Origin: RGIG4034 sp045628945
GTDB taxonomy: Bacteria > Bacillota > Clostridia > Lachnospirales > Lachnospiraceae
Direction of reading: 5' to 3'
DNA: 12,463 bases
NCBI GenBank assembly: GCA_045628945.1
Contig: JAZQQG010000010.1
Location: 1 to 12,463, forward strand
In this document: one piece after another, positions 6,235 to 12,463 of the stretch
Layout: every line of letters begins with the position of its first letter
How positions within the stretch are numbered: the first letter of the stretch is position 1
The notes under the pieces: model-generated
Database searches by the model: none
What the model was told of the DNA's origin: nothing
The model's input: the letters and a program-made list of their open reading frames with translations, nothing else
Position numbers and translations under genes: made by a program

Positions 6235-9060
6235 ATGGAACGGAAGACGCAGGGGATGTTGTCGAAGACGCCTAACAGAAAAGAGAAGGATGCCTGGTCG
6301 GTTGTACTAAGAGTACTTTTTTCACTGATGATTGTTACCGTGGTGGCTTTTGTCATCTATGACCACGGCCTTGGCAAAAAACCACGTCAGGTGGACCACA
6401 ACTGTGTTCTTTTGACGGAGTGGGAGTGGGTTCGTGAGGACGGCAGTACCCAGAAGATTACGGTGCCGACCACTCTGCCTGCAAAAACGGGAGAGAGCGT
6501 GACGATTCGTACGGTTCTTCCGACAGACCTCGGGGATGATCAATGGTTGGAATTCTCGAATTCCAGAAATCTGATTGTGAAGGTGGACGGCGAGGTTCGC
6601 AAGACCTTCGATGAATCGGATTGTGTCTATCCGGGCGGCTTTGTGAAAAATCTTCTGATGTTTGTACGACTTTCCTCGGCGGATGCCGGGAAGGTCATTG
6701 AGGTTACCAAGTACAAGGCGGGGGAACAAAACGGAATCCTGAATGAGTTTCGTTTGGGCGATTCGTTGGGGATCGTCGCTTACTATCTGAATCGTGATGC
6801 CATCAAGACGATTGCGATTCTGGTTCTGTTAATTTTGTCTTTTGCCATCGCGGTCATCGGAATCGGACTTCGTGTCCTTACCGGCAAGCATGCGTCGGTA
6901 TTCTATATGGGAATCAGCGTCTTCTTTGCGGCATCCTGGTTACTTTTTGACTCGGAGATCTATCAGTTCGTGGCGGACAATTACTATGTGGACGGCATTC
7001 TGTCCTACCTGATGATCATGCTGTTGCCGTTCCCGGTGCTCTTCTATACGGACCATATCCAGCGTCATCGATATCATAAGCCCATCATGATTCTGTCAGG
7101 GATCAGTCTGATGGAATATGCGGGATTTTTCTTGCTGCATCTGACCGGAATCGCGGACTTCTCGGACAATCTCATCTGGATCAATTTAGCGATTGCCATG
7201 CATATTGTGGCGGTTATTGTGATGATTATTCTGGATGTGAAGCATGGCAATGTGTCGGAATATCCTCTTTTTGCCGTCGGTTTTATCCTCTTCTCGCTGT
7301 TAAGCCTGATGGAGATTATTGCCATTAACTTTATCCAGATTCGTGTGGACGGAAGCTTTTTCTTAATCGGACTCTATGTGATTCTTGGCTTCTCGGCTGC
7401 TCAATGGATTACGGATATCGTAGAGTATCGTCGTGACCGCGCAAGGGCCATTGAAGCGAATTCTGCCAAGAGTGAGTTTCTTGCGAAAATGTCCCATGAG
7501 ATTCGCACCCCTATTCACTCGATTCTGGGAATGAATGAGATGATTCTTCGCGAAGGAACGGGAGAGGATGTGCTGCGCTATGCGAAGCAGATTGAGAACT
7601 CCGGCAAGGACCTGTTGGATATCGTGAACACAATTCTGGATTTATCCAAAGTAGAAGCCGGCAAACTGGAGATTGTGCGGGCGCCTTTCTCTACCGAGGA
7701 TCTGGCAGCCGGCGTATTTGTTTCCCTGGACAGCCTTGCGGCGAAAAAAGAACTTCGCGTGAAGAAGCACATCGATGAGCAGATGCCGAAGAAATTGGTG
7801 GGTGACGCACTTCGCATCCGCCAGATTATCGTAAATTTGATCTCCAATGCCGTGAAGTACACCGAGAAAGGGGAAGTGCGCTTGTTTCTGGAGGTTCTGC
7901 CGACGGAGCTTGCCGCTTATTGTACCCTGAAGATTACCGTGGAGGATACGGGAATCGGAATGTCGGAGGCGGAGCAGCAATCCGCCTTTCAGTCCTTTGA
8001 ACGAGCCGGAAACGGGAAGGTGAATTCGATAGAAGGAACCGGTCTGGGACTTGCGATTGTAAAGAGCCTGACGGAAGCAATGGACGGTACCATTCGTCTG
8101 AACAGTGAACCGGGTGTCGGAAGCACCCTGATTGTCACCCTTCCGCTTAAGATTGCCGACCCGACCCCTCTTGGCAATTGGGAGGAACGTCGTGCGTTGT
8201 CCGAAAACGAGGATCCGAAGCAAGGATTATTCCGGGCTCCGCAGGCCAATGTTCTTCTGGTGGACGATAATAATGTGAATCTGATGATTGCCAAGGAACT
8301 CCTGAAACGTACGGAGGTACAGGTAGAGCTTGCTCACGGCGGTGACGAGGCGTTAGAGATGACGGCGCGGAAGAAATACGATCTGATTTTCCTGGATTAC
8401 ATGATGCCGGATCCGGACGGCATTGCGGTGCTTCAGACGATTCGTAAGGATTCGAAGCATCTCAACCTGCAGACACCGATTGTGGCAATGACGGCCAATG
8501 CCATTACCGGGGCGCGGGAGCGCTTCCTGGGAGAGGGCTTTGATGACTATATCTCGAAACCGATTGATGCAAGACTTCTTGAGAAAATGATGGTGGAGCT
8601 CTTGCCGGCTTCTCTGGTGTGCTATTCCTCCGGACCGAAGAAATCGGCCGATGCATCGGTGAGGAAAGATTCCGGGATGATTGCGGACATCGGCGTAGGA
8701 TTGGAGGACCCGCTCTATATTGATCTGAAGCAGGGACTTCACTACTGTCAGCAATCCACGGAGCTCTATAACGAGATTGTCTTAACCTATCTTGCGGAGG
8801 ACAAAAGAGGAAAACTGACCGAAGCCTTTGTTACAGAGGATTGGCACGCATATTGTGTGACCATTCATGCACTGAAGAGCGCTTCGCGTACCATCGGCGC
8901 CATAAAACTTGCCGAGGAAGCACTGCGTTTGGAGGAGGCGACCGACGAGGAGTCCATGGATATCGAATATGTGCAGAACAATCATCGCCGTGTATACAAT
9001 GAGTATGTGCGTCTGATTGAACTGCTGACTGCAAGAAAGGAGAAACTGTATGAGACTTGA
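6235..9060 (+). CDS. 7TM hybrid sensor histidine kinase with receiver and HPt domains
   Basis: A 941-residue multi-step phosphorelay sensor in the membrane. Order: one N-terminal helix (about 21-43); an extracytoplasmic beta-rich domain (44-188) with VDGE and a tryptophan-containing strand; seven further hydrophobic helices (about 189-392). This layout resembles 7TMR-DISM receptors. Next come the HisKA H-box MSHEIRTPIH with phospho-acceptor H421; HATPase boxes N (534-540), G1 DTGIG (571-575) and G2 GTGLG (601-605); a receiver with D677-D678, phospho-acceptor D721 in LDYMMPD, T753 and K775; and an HPt domain with H878 in HALKSASRTIG. All catalytic residues are present, so H421 to D721 to H878 transfer is feasible. 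No separate response regulator or DNA-binding domain is in the window, so the final target is unknown. GAGGGGA (6224-6230) precedes the ATG. The gene sits between hup and rqcP, which are normally adjacent, and its last 11 bases overlap rqcP. The ligand cannot be predicted. Confidence 0.92.
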   Translation: MERKTQGMLSKTPNRKEKDAWSVVLRVLFSLMIVTVVAFVIYDHGLGKKPRQVDHNCVLLTEWEWVREDGSTQKITVPTTLPAKTGESVTIRTVLPTDLGDDQWLEFSNSRNLIVKVDGEVRKTFDESDCVYPGGFVKNLLMFVRLSSADAGKVIEVTKYKAGEQNGILNEFRLGDSLGIVAYYLNRDAIKTIAILVLLILSFAIAVIGIGLRVLTGKHASVFYMGISVFFAASWLLFDSEIYQFVADNYYVDGILSYLMIMLLPFPVLFYTDHIQRHRYHKPIMILSGISLMEYAGFFLLHLTGIADFSDNLIWINLAIAMHIVAVIVMIILDVKHGNVSEYPLFAVGFILFSLLSLMEIIAINFIQIRVDGSFFLIGLYVILGFSAAQWITDIVEYRRDRARAIEANSAKSEFLAKMSHEIRTPIHSILGMNEMILREGTGEDVLRYAKQIENSGKDLLDIVNTILDLSKVEAGKLEIVRAPFSTEDLAAGVFVSLDSLAAKKELRVKKHIDEQMPKKLVGDALRIRQIIVNLISNAVKYTEKGEVRLFLEVLPTELAAYCTLKITVEDTGIGMSEAEQQSAFQSFERAGNGKVNSIEGTGLGLAIVKSLTEAMDGTIRLNSEPGVGSTLIVTLPLKIADPTPLGNWEERRALSENEDPKQGLFRAPQANVLLVDDNNVNLMIAKELLKRTEVQVELAHGGDEALEMTARKKYDLIFLDYMMPDPDGIAVLQTIRKDSKHLNLQTPIVAMTANAITGARERFLGEGFDDYISKPIDARLLEKMMVELLPASLVCYSSGPKKSADASVRKDSGMIADIGVGLEDPLYIDLKQGLHYCQQSTELYNEIVLTYLAEDKRGKLTEAFVTEDWHAYCVTIHALKSASRTIGAIKLAEEALRLEEATDEESMDIEYVQNNHRRVYNEYVRLIELLTARKEKLYET

Positions 9061-9289
9061 TAAGTTTCTGAAGGTATCCCGCCTGATTAAGCGTCGTACG
9101 ATTGCTAACGAAGCCTGCGACGCGGGAAGAGTGACGGTAAATGACCGTCCTGCAAAGGCATCCGTCAATGTCAAAGTGGGTGACATAATTGAGATACAAT
9201 TTGGCAATAAAACGGTGCGAGTTGAGGTCCTAAGTCTTCAGGAAACCATCCATAAAGAAGATGCAGCCGAGATGTATCGCTATTTATAG
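9050..9289 (+). CDS. rqcP: S4-domain RNA-binding protein RqcP (YabO/Hsp15-like)
   Basis: A 79-residue protein made almost entirely of one S4 RNA-binding fold: MRLDKFLKVSRLIKRR (1-16), the helix carrying ANEACDAGRV, then VNDRPAK and the strand VKVGDIIEI. The Bacillus homologue RqcP (formerly YabO) assists RqcH in adding alanine tails to nascent chains on stalled 60S-like large subunits; E. coli Hsp15 is related. Position within the hup-divIC-tilS-hpt-ftsH cluster supports this assignment over other S4 proteins. ATG at 9050 overlaps the kinase 3' end by 11 bases in another frame, with AAAGGAG at 9037-9043 inside the kinase gene, so its translation is probably coupled to that of the kinase. I see no convincing terminator after it. 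Confidence 0.88.
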   Translation: MRLDKFLKVSRLIKRRTIANEACDAGRVTVNDRPAKASVNVKVGDIIEIQFGNKTVRVEVLSLQETIHKEDAAEMYRYL

Positions 9290-9322
9290 GCCTTTTTTGC
9301 CCAAAAAAAGAAAAGTCATGGC

Positions 9323-9351
9323 TTGACGAGATTCGTAGGATTGTTTACAAT
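9323..9351 (+). promoter_or_regulatory. Sigma-A-type promoter of divIC
   Basis: TTGACG (9323-9328) and TACAAT (9346-9351) are separated by exactly 17 bases, each one mismatch from consensus. The expected start is near 9357-9360, leaving a leader of about 47 bases before divIC. It separates divIC from the kinase-rqcP unit. Confidence 0.75.
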
Positions 9352-9381
9352 AACATTATGTTAACATCTATTATGTAAACA
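9342..9381. promoter_or_regulatory. Cluster of three TGTnnACA boxes, candidate operator
   Basis: TGTTTACA (9342-9349), TGTTAACA (9359-9366) and TGTAAACA (9374-9381) recur with start spacings of 17 and 15 bases. The first and third are perfect reverse complements; the middle is itself palindromic, extending to ATGTTAACAT (9358-9367). An overlapping palindrome TAACAT-T-ATGTTA covers 9351-9363. The first box overlaps the divIC -10 box and the other two cover the predicted start and leader, where a repressor would act. I cannot name the regulator. Confidence 0.5.
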
Positions 9382-9405
9382 TATAATTGCGAAAGGAGTG
9401 AGTTC

Positions 9406-9711
9406 ATGTCAGTAAGAAAAAAGAAAAAACGACAGAATCGTTTAGGATTGCTGCTCATTACTGTAATGGTATTCATTCTGGTTGTCGTGATTGAGATAGG
9501 CGGTTCCACCGTTAAGAAGAAGCTTTCGGCGAATCAAGCAAGAATTGACTCGCTGAATGCCGCGATTGTAGCGGAGAAGGAACGCTCGGAAGAGATAGAA
9601 GAGTTCGCAAGATATTCAAAGACGAAGGCATATTACGAGGAGATGGCCCGTAAGAAGCTGGGTCTCGTATATGCGGATGAGATTCTGTTCAAGTCAGTCG
9701 GAAATCAATAA
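9406..9711 (+). CDS. divIC: Septum formation protein DivIC/FtsB family
   Basis: A 101-residue bitopic membrane protein of the cell-division complex, expected to pair with FtsL and bridge early and late divisome parts. A basic cytoplasmic tail (RKKKKRQNR, 4-12) is followed by one membrane helix (about 13-31) and then a coiled-coil segment (about 36-65, KKKLSANQARIDSLNAAI and onward). The end, YYEEMARKKLGLVYADE, matches the conserved extracytoplasmic tail of DivIC/FtsB (ARxxLGLVxxxE). ATG at 9406 follows AAAGGAG (9392-9398). It has its own upstream promoter and a downstream terminator. In sporulating Clostridia yabP and yabQ normally precede it; here only a 116-base gap does. Confidence 0.9.
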   Translation: MSVRKKKKRQNRLGLLLITVMVFILVVVIEIGGSTVKKKLSANQARIDSLNAAIVAEKERSEEIEEFARYSKTKAYYEEMARKKLGLVYADEILFKSVGNQ

Positions 9712-9715
9712 GAGT

Positions 9716-9743
9716 AAGGAAGCGGTTACCGCTTCCTTTTTTT
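9716..9743 (+). terminator. Intrinsic terminator after divIC
   Basis: AAGGAAGCGG (9716-9725) pairs with CCGCTTCCTT (9729-9738) around the loop TTA, followed by a run of seven T (9737-9743). tilS starts 36 bases later with no visible promoter in between, so tilS expression probably relies on read-through or on a weak promoter I could not identify. Confidence 0.92.
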
Positions 9744-9779
9744 ATCGCAGTACCGTCATTGGCGGGAGGAGGTTGCGAA

Positions 9780-11213
9780 GTGAACTTCGACCAATATGTG
9801 TCTGAGAATAACTTAATAGAACCGGAAGAAGGAATTGTTGTTGCGGTGTCCGGAGGCGCAGATTCCATCTGCCTTCTGCTGCAACTGATGGAGTATGCCC
9901 GTAAGAACCGGAACACTCTCTATGTGGCGCATGTGAATCACGGACTTCGCCCGGAGGCAGAGGGGGAGGCGCGTTACGTCGAGATGCTCTGTAAGATGTT
10001 CGGATTACCTTTTTTCCTGCGGGAAGAGGATGTGGCGGCGAAGAGTCGTGACTGGAAGGTATCCACAGAGGAAGCGGGTCGACGGGTTCGCTATGAGTTT
10101 TTTGAAACGGTGCGTGTGCAAACAAAGGCTTCGAAAATCGCAGTGGCGCATCACCGTGGCGATCGTGCGGAAACCATTCTGTATCATCTTTTTCGGGGAA
10201 CCGGTCCGGAAGGCCTTCTTGGCATCCGACCGAAACGAGAGAAAATCATTCGTCCGATTCTCTGGATGACCCGGGAGCAGATTGAAGAATATGTGCATGC
10301 TTCGGGACTCGGATACTGTGAAGATGCGTCCAATGATTCCGATGACTATACCAGAAACCGCATTCGACATCATATTGTAAAGGTTGCGGAAAAAGAGGTG
10401 AATGCTCAGGCGGTTTCGCATATTAATGCGTGTGCGGATCTCCTGGAAGAGGCCTTCGCCGAGCTGGACCTTCTTACGAAGGAGGCGTACGAAACCTACG
10501 TCACAGAGGAAAAGGGAGCGATTCGAATCCGGGAGGGACTGGCCGGACGTCCTTACATCAGCAAAGAGGTTCTTCGCAGGGCATTTGTAAGTCTGTCGGG
10601 GACCCGCAAGGATATTACGCAGACCCATCTGACGGATGTGCATGCACTCTGGGACAAACAACCCGGAAAACGCGTTATGCTTCCCTATGGAATGGTGGCA
10701 AGCCGAACCTATGACGGAATTCGGATTACGGCAGCCGATTCGGCTGAGGCGGATGCAGGGGCGCAGACGGAAGGATTTGCTGCACGTTTGGATAAGGAGC
10801 TCCTTTCGGAGAGCGAAGAGTATGTGGTGGAATTGCCCGGGGCATCGGGAGCGAAGCTTGTGCTTCGAAGACTCTCCTATGACGGGACTGAGATTGCGCA
10901 AAATCAGTATACGAAATGGCTTGATTATGATAAAATAGATAAGTGGCTTGCGGTGCGGGTGCCGGAACCGGAGGATTGGATTGCGGTTCGAACCGGGAAT
11001 CCGCCGACCCTTCATCAGAAGAGTCTGAAGGAAGTCATGAAGAATGAGAAGGTTCCATCGGAGGAACGCGGCAGGAGAATTCTCCTTTGTGAGGGGAATC
11101 ATGTCCTGTGGTTTGTGGGCTCACGAATCAGTGAGCAGGTGAAGGTGGATCAGAATACGAAACGGATTCTGCAGGCAGAACTTGTGCTGCCCGCGGACGG
11201 TGAGCGGAATTAG
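9780..11213 (+). CDS. tilS: tRNA(Ile)-lysidine synthase
   Basis: Converts the wobble cytidine of tRNA-Ile2 (CAU) to lysidine so that it reads AUA, using ATP and lysine; essential in most bacteria. I place the start at GTG 9780 (477 residues), seven bases after GGGAGGAGG (9764-9772). The in-frame TTG at 9759 lies upstream of that ribosome site and is unlikely. Motifs: PP-loop SGGADS (24-29), HVNHGLR (51-57), RRVRYEFF (101-108), AHHRGDRAET (123-132), FRGTGPEGLLG, and EDASN followed by RNRIRHHI near 181-199. The middle and C-terminal TilS-specific domains follow and are more divergent. The usual Gln after the Asp in HHxxDQ is Arg here (D128-R129), which looks tolerable. spoIIE, commonly next to tilS in spore formers, is absent. 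Continues into hpt eight bases later. Confidence 0.93.
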   Translation: MNFDQYVSENNLIEPEEGIVVAVSGGADSICLLLQLMEYARKNRNTLYVAHVNHGLRPEAEGEARYVEMLCKMFGLPFFLREEDVAAKSRDWKVSTEEAGRRVRYEFFETVRVQTKASKIAVAHHRGDRAETILYHLFRGTGPEGLLGIRPKREKIIRPILWMTREQIEEYVHASGLGYCEDASNDSDDYTRNRIRHHIVKVAEKEVNAQAVSHINACADLLEEAFAELDLLTKEAYETYVTEEKGAIRIREGLAGRPYISKEVLRRAFVSLSGTRKDITQTHLTDVHALWDKQPGKRVMLPYGMVASRTYDGIRITAADSAEADAGAQTEGFAARLDKELLSESEEYVVELPGASGAKLVLRRLSYDGTEIAQNQYTKWLDYDKIDKWLAVRVPEPEDWIAVRTGNPPTLHQKSLKEVMKNEKVPSEERGRRILLCEGNHVLWFVGSRISEQVKVDQNTKRILQAELVLPADGERN

Positions 11214-11221
11214 GAGGTATT

Positions 11222-11752
11222 ATGAAAGAATCGGTTAGTGTAATGCTGCCCGAAGAAGTGGTAGATGCAAGAATTCAGGCACTGGGCGATCAGATCAGCC
11301 GCGATTATGCAGGGAAAGAGATTCACCTGGTATGCGTACTGAAGGGTGGAAGCTACTTTATGTGTGAGCTGTCGAAGAGAATTACCGTACCGGTGTCCAT
11401 CGACTTTATGAGTGTGTCGAGCTACGGCAGTGATACGAAGTCCAGCGGTGTGGTGAAGATTGTAAAGGACCTGGATGATTCCATTCAGGATAAGCATGTA
11501 CTGGTAGTAGAGGATGTGGTCGACTCCGGTCGTACCTTAAGCTATCTCCTTCAGATGCTGGGAGAGCGCAAGCCTGCGAGCTTAGCACTGTGTACTCTTT
11601 TGGATAAGCCTTCCCGCCGCGTGGTAGATGTACATGTGGACTACACCGGCTTTGAGATTCCGGATGAGTTCGTTGTAGGTTACGGTCTGGATTATGCGCA
11701 GAAATACCGTAATCTTCCCTATATCGGTGTAGTGCAATTCGAGGAGGAGTAA
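11222..11752 (+). CDS. hpt: Hypoxanthine phosphoribosyltransferase
   Basis: Salvages hypoxanthine (and usually guanine) with PRPP to IMP/GMP in the cytoplasm. It is 176 residues, a normal length. The fold markers are VLKGGSYF (39-46), the flexible loop SSYGSDT (66-72), the PRPP-binding signature VEDVVDSGRT (96-105) with D101 as likely general base, DKPSRR with K129 contacting the purine, and DEFVVGYGLDYA (148-159). The ATG follows GGAGG (11213-11217), which overlaps the last base of the tilS stop, so the two genes form one transcription unit. hpt-ftsH adjacency is conserved across Firmicutes. Confidence 0.96.
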   Translation: MKESVSVMLPEEVVDARIQALGDQISRDYAGKEIHLVCVLKGGSYFMCELSKRITVPVSIDFMSVSSYGSDTKSSGVVKIVKDLDDSIQDKHVLVVEDVVDSGRTLSYLLQMLGERKPASLALCTLLDKPSRRVVDVHVDYTGFEIPDEFVVGYGLDYAQKYRNLPYIGVVQFEEE

Positions 11753-11755
11753 AGT

Positions 11756-12463
11756 TTGGAACAGACAAAAAAGACGAAAAAGAGCGGAAACGGTGTTTTT
11801 TTCCTGGTGATTGCAATGTTACTCGGCTTATGCCTGTGGATCAGCCTTCGTCAGGACAATTCCGCGACCTATGAATTATCGGATCTGAAGAAGGATCTGA
11901 CCGCTAAGCGGGTGGATGAGATCATTATTCAGCCGAATAAAGAGAACCAGACCGGTAAGGCCAAGGTTACCTTCATTGATGACTCCAAGAGCCAGCTACT
12001 TTACGTAACGGATGTAGTGGCGTTGGAGGATCTGGTCCGGGCTCATGAGAGCGAGATTACGATTAAGGTTCAGGATATCCCGTCGCAGAACTGGTTCTTA
12101 ACCTACATCTTCCCGATGTTGGTGGGCATCATTATTGTGATTTTCCTGTTTGTCATGTTCCGTCCAGGTGGCGGCGGAAACAGTGCGAATGCCAAGATGC
12201 TGAACTTCGGCAAGAGCCGGGCGCGTCTGGTGAACGACAAGCCGGTTACCTTCAAGGATGTTGCCGGTCTTCGCGAGGAAAAAGAGGATCTTGAAGAGCT
12301 GGTGGATTTCCTGAAGGATCCTAAGAAATACATCGAAATCGGTGCACGAATCCCCAAGGGGGTACTGTTGGAGGGACCTCCCGGTACCGGTAAGACCTTA
12401 CTGGCCCGTGCAGTGGCGGGAGAAGCGGATGTTCCTTTCTATACCATTTCCGGTTCCGATTTC
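11756..12463 (+). CDS. ftsH: ATP-dependent zinc metalloprotease FtsH, N-terminal part (runs off the right edge)
   Basis: A membrane-anchored AAA+ protease that degrades misfolded or regulatory membrane and cytosolic proteins. The 236 codons visible run from a TTG start at 11756 to the window end without a stop. The start is supported by GGAGGAG (11742-11748) inside the end of hpt; only three bases separate the genes. Features: a basic N-terminus (EQTKKTKKSGN), first membrane helix (about 14-31), extracytoplasmic domain (32-118), second helix (about 119-138), a glycine stretch FRPGGGGNS, then VTFKDVAGLREEKEDLEELVDFL opening the AAA module and Walker A GPPGTGKT (207-214, Lys213). Walker B, SRH and the HEXGH zinc site lie beyond the edge. 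The linker reads DVAG-LREEKE instead of the commoner DVAG-xDEAKE, a variation I expect in Clostridia. Confidence 0.95.
   Translation, partial: MEQTKKTKKSGNGVFFLVIAMLLGLCLWISLRQDNSATYELSDLKKDLTAKRVDEIIIQPNKENQTGKAKVTFIDDSKSQLLYVTDVVALEDLVRAHESEITIKVQDIPSQNWFLTYIFPMLVGIIIVIFLFVMFRPGGGGNSANAKMLNFGKSRARLVNDKPVTFKDVAGLREEKEDLEELVDFLKDPKKYIEIGARIPKGVLLEGPPGTGKTLLARAVAGEADVPFYTISGSDF

Noticed and set aside
9290..9322. Terminator after rqcP (CTTTTTTG-CCC-AAAAAAAG)
   Set aside because: The possible stem is nearly all A-T, with no G/C-rich core and no T-run after it. I could not support it as an intrinsic terminator.
9759..9779. TTG at 9759 as the tilS start
   Set aside because: It lies upstream of the strong GGGAGGAGG site, which is correctly spaced only for GTG at 9780.
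10005..11102. Long minus-strand open frame opposite tilS (365 codons)
   Set aside because: Entirely antisense to tilS, which has its full motif set; the translation is rich in Arg/Leu/Ser/His without family features, typical of a shadow frame.

Overview
The window has two unequal parts. Bases 1 to about 710 are AT-rich (two hand-counted 60-base lines give 25-33% G+C). They carry the 3' end of a crcB/fluC fluoride-channel gene (+ strand) and, convergent to it, the last codons of a YtcJ-type amidohydrolase gene (- strand). The rest is clearly richer in G+C (sampled lines about 48-62%) and reads as one continuous Firmicutes chromosome segment, best matched by a Clostridia/Lachnospiraceae-like anaerobe. 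That placement is an inference from gene order and protein motifs, not from a database search. The two parts meet within roughly 705-714, where the amidohydrolase gene and a prolyl-tRNA synthetase gene are both cut. This suggests an assembly chimera or a recombination/insertion endpoint.

Layout after the junction: 5'-truncated proS; ackA (acetate kinase); cca (CCA-adding enzyme); a PEGA-domain lipoprotein; a terminator; a strong promoter and hup (HU); a terminator; a 941-residue 7TM hybrid histidine kinase with receiver and HPt domains; rqcP (S4-domain ribosome quality-control factor), overlapping the kinase gene by 11 bases; a promoter with three TGTnnACA boxes; divIC; a terminator; tilS; hpt; and the start of ftsH, which runs off the right edge.

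From hup onward this is the classical Firmicutes order hup - rqcP(yabO) - divIC - tilS - hpt - ftsH, linking nucleoid packaging, ribosome rescue, septation, tRNA-Ile2 lysidine formation, purine salvage and membrane proteolysis. Two departures stand out. The sporulation genes that usually sit in this cluster (yabP, yabQ between rqcP and divIC; spoIIE before tilS) are absent, which points to a lineage that has lost sporulation. A large phosphorelay kinase sits between hup and rqcP.

I did not find a defence system, CRISPR array, prophage, transposase, tRNA or rRNA. Most of the window is housekeeping sequence. The most informative oddities are the chimeric junction, the kinase insertion and the TGTnnACA cluster.
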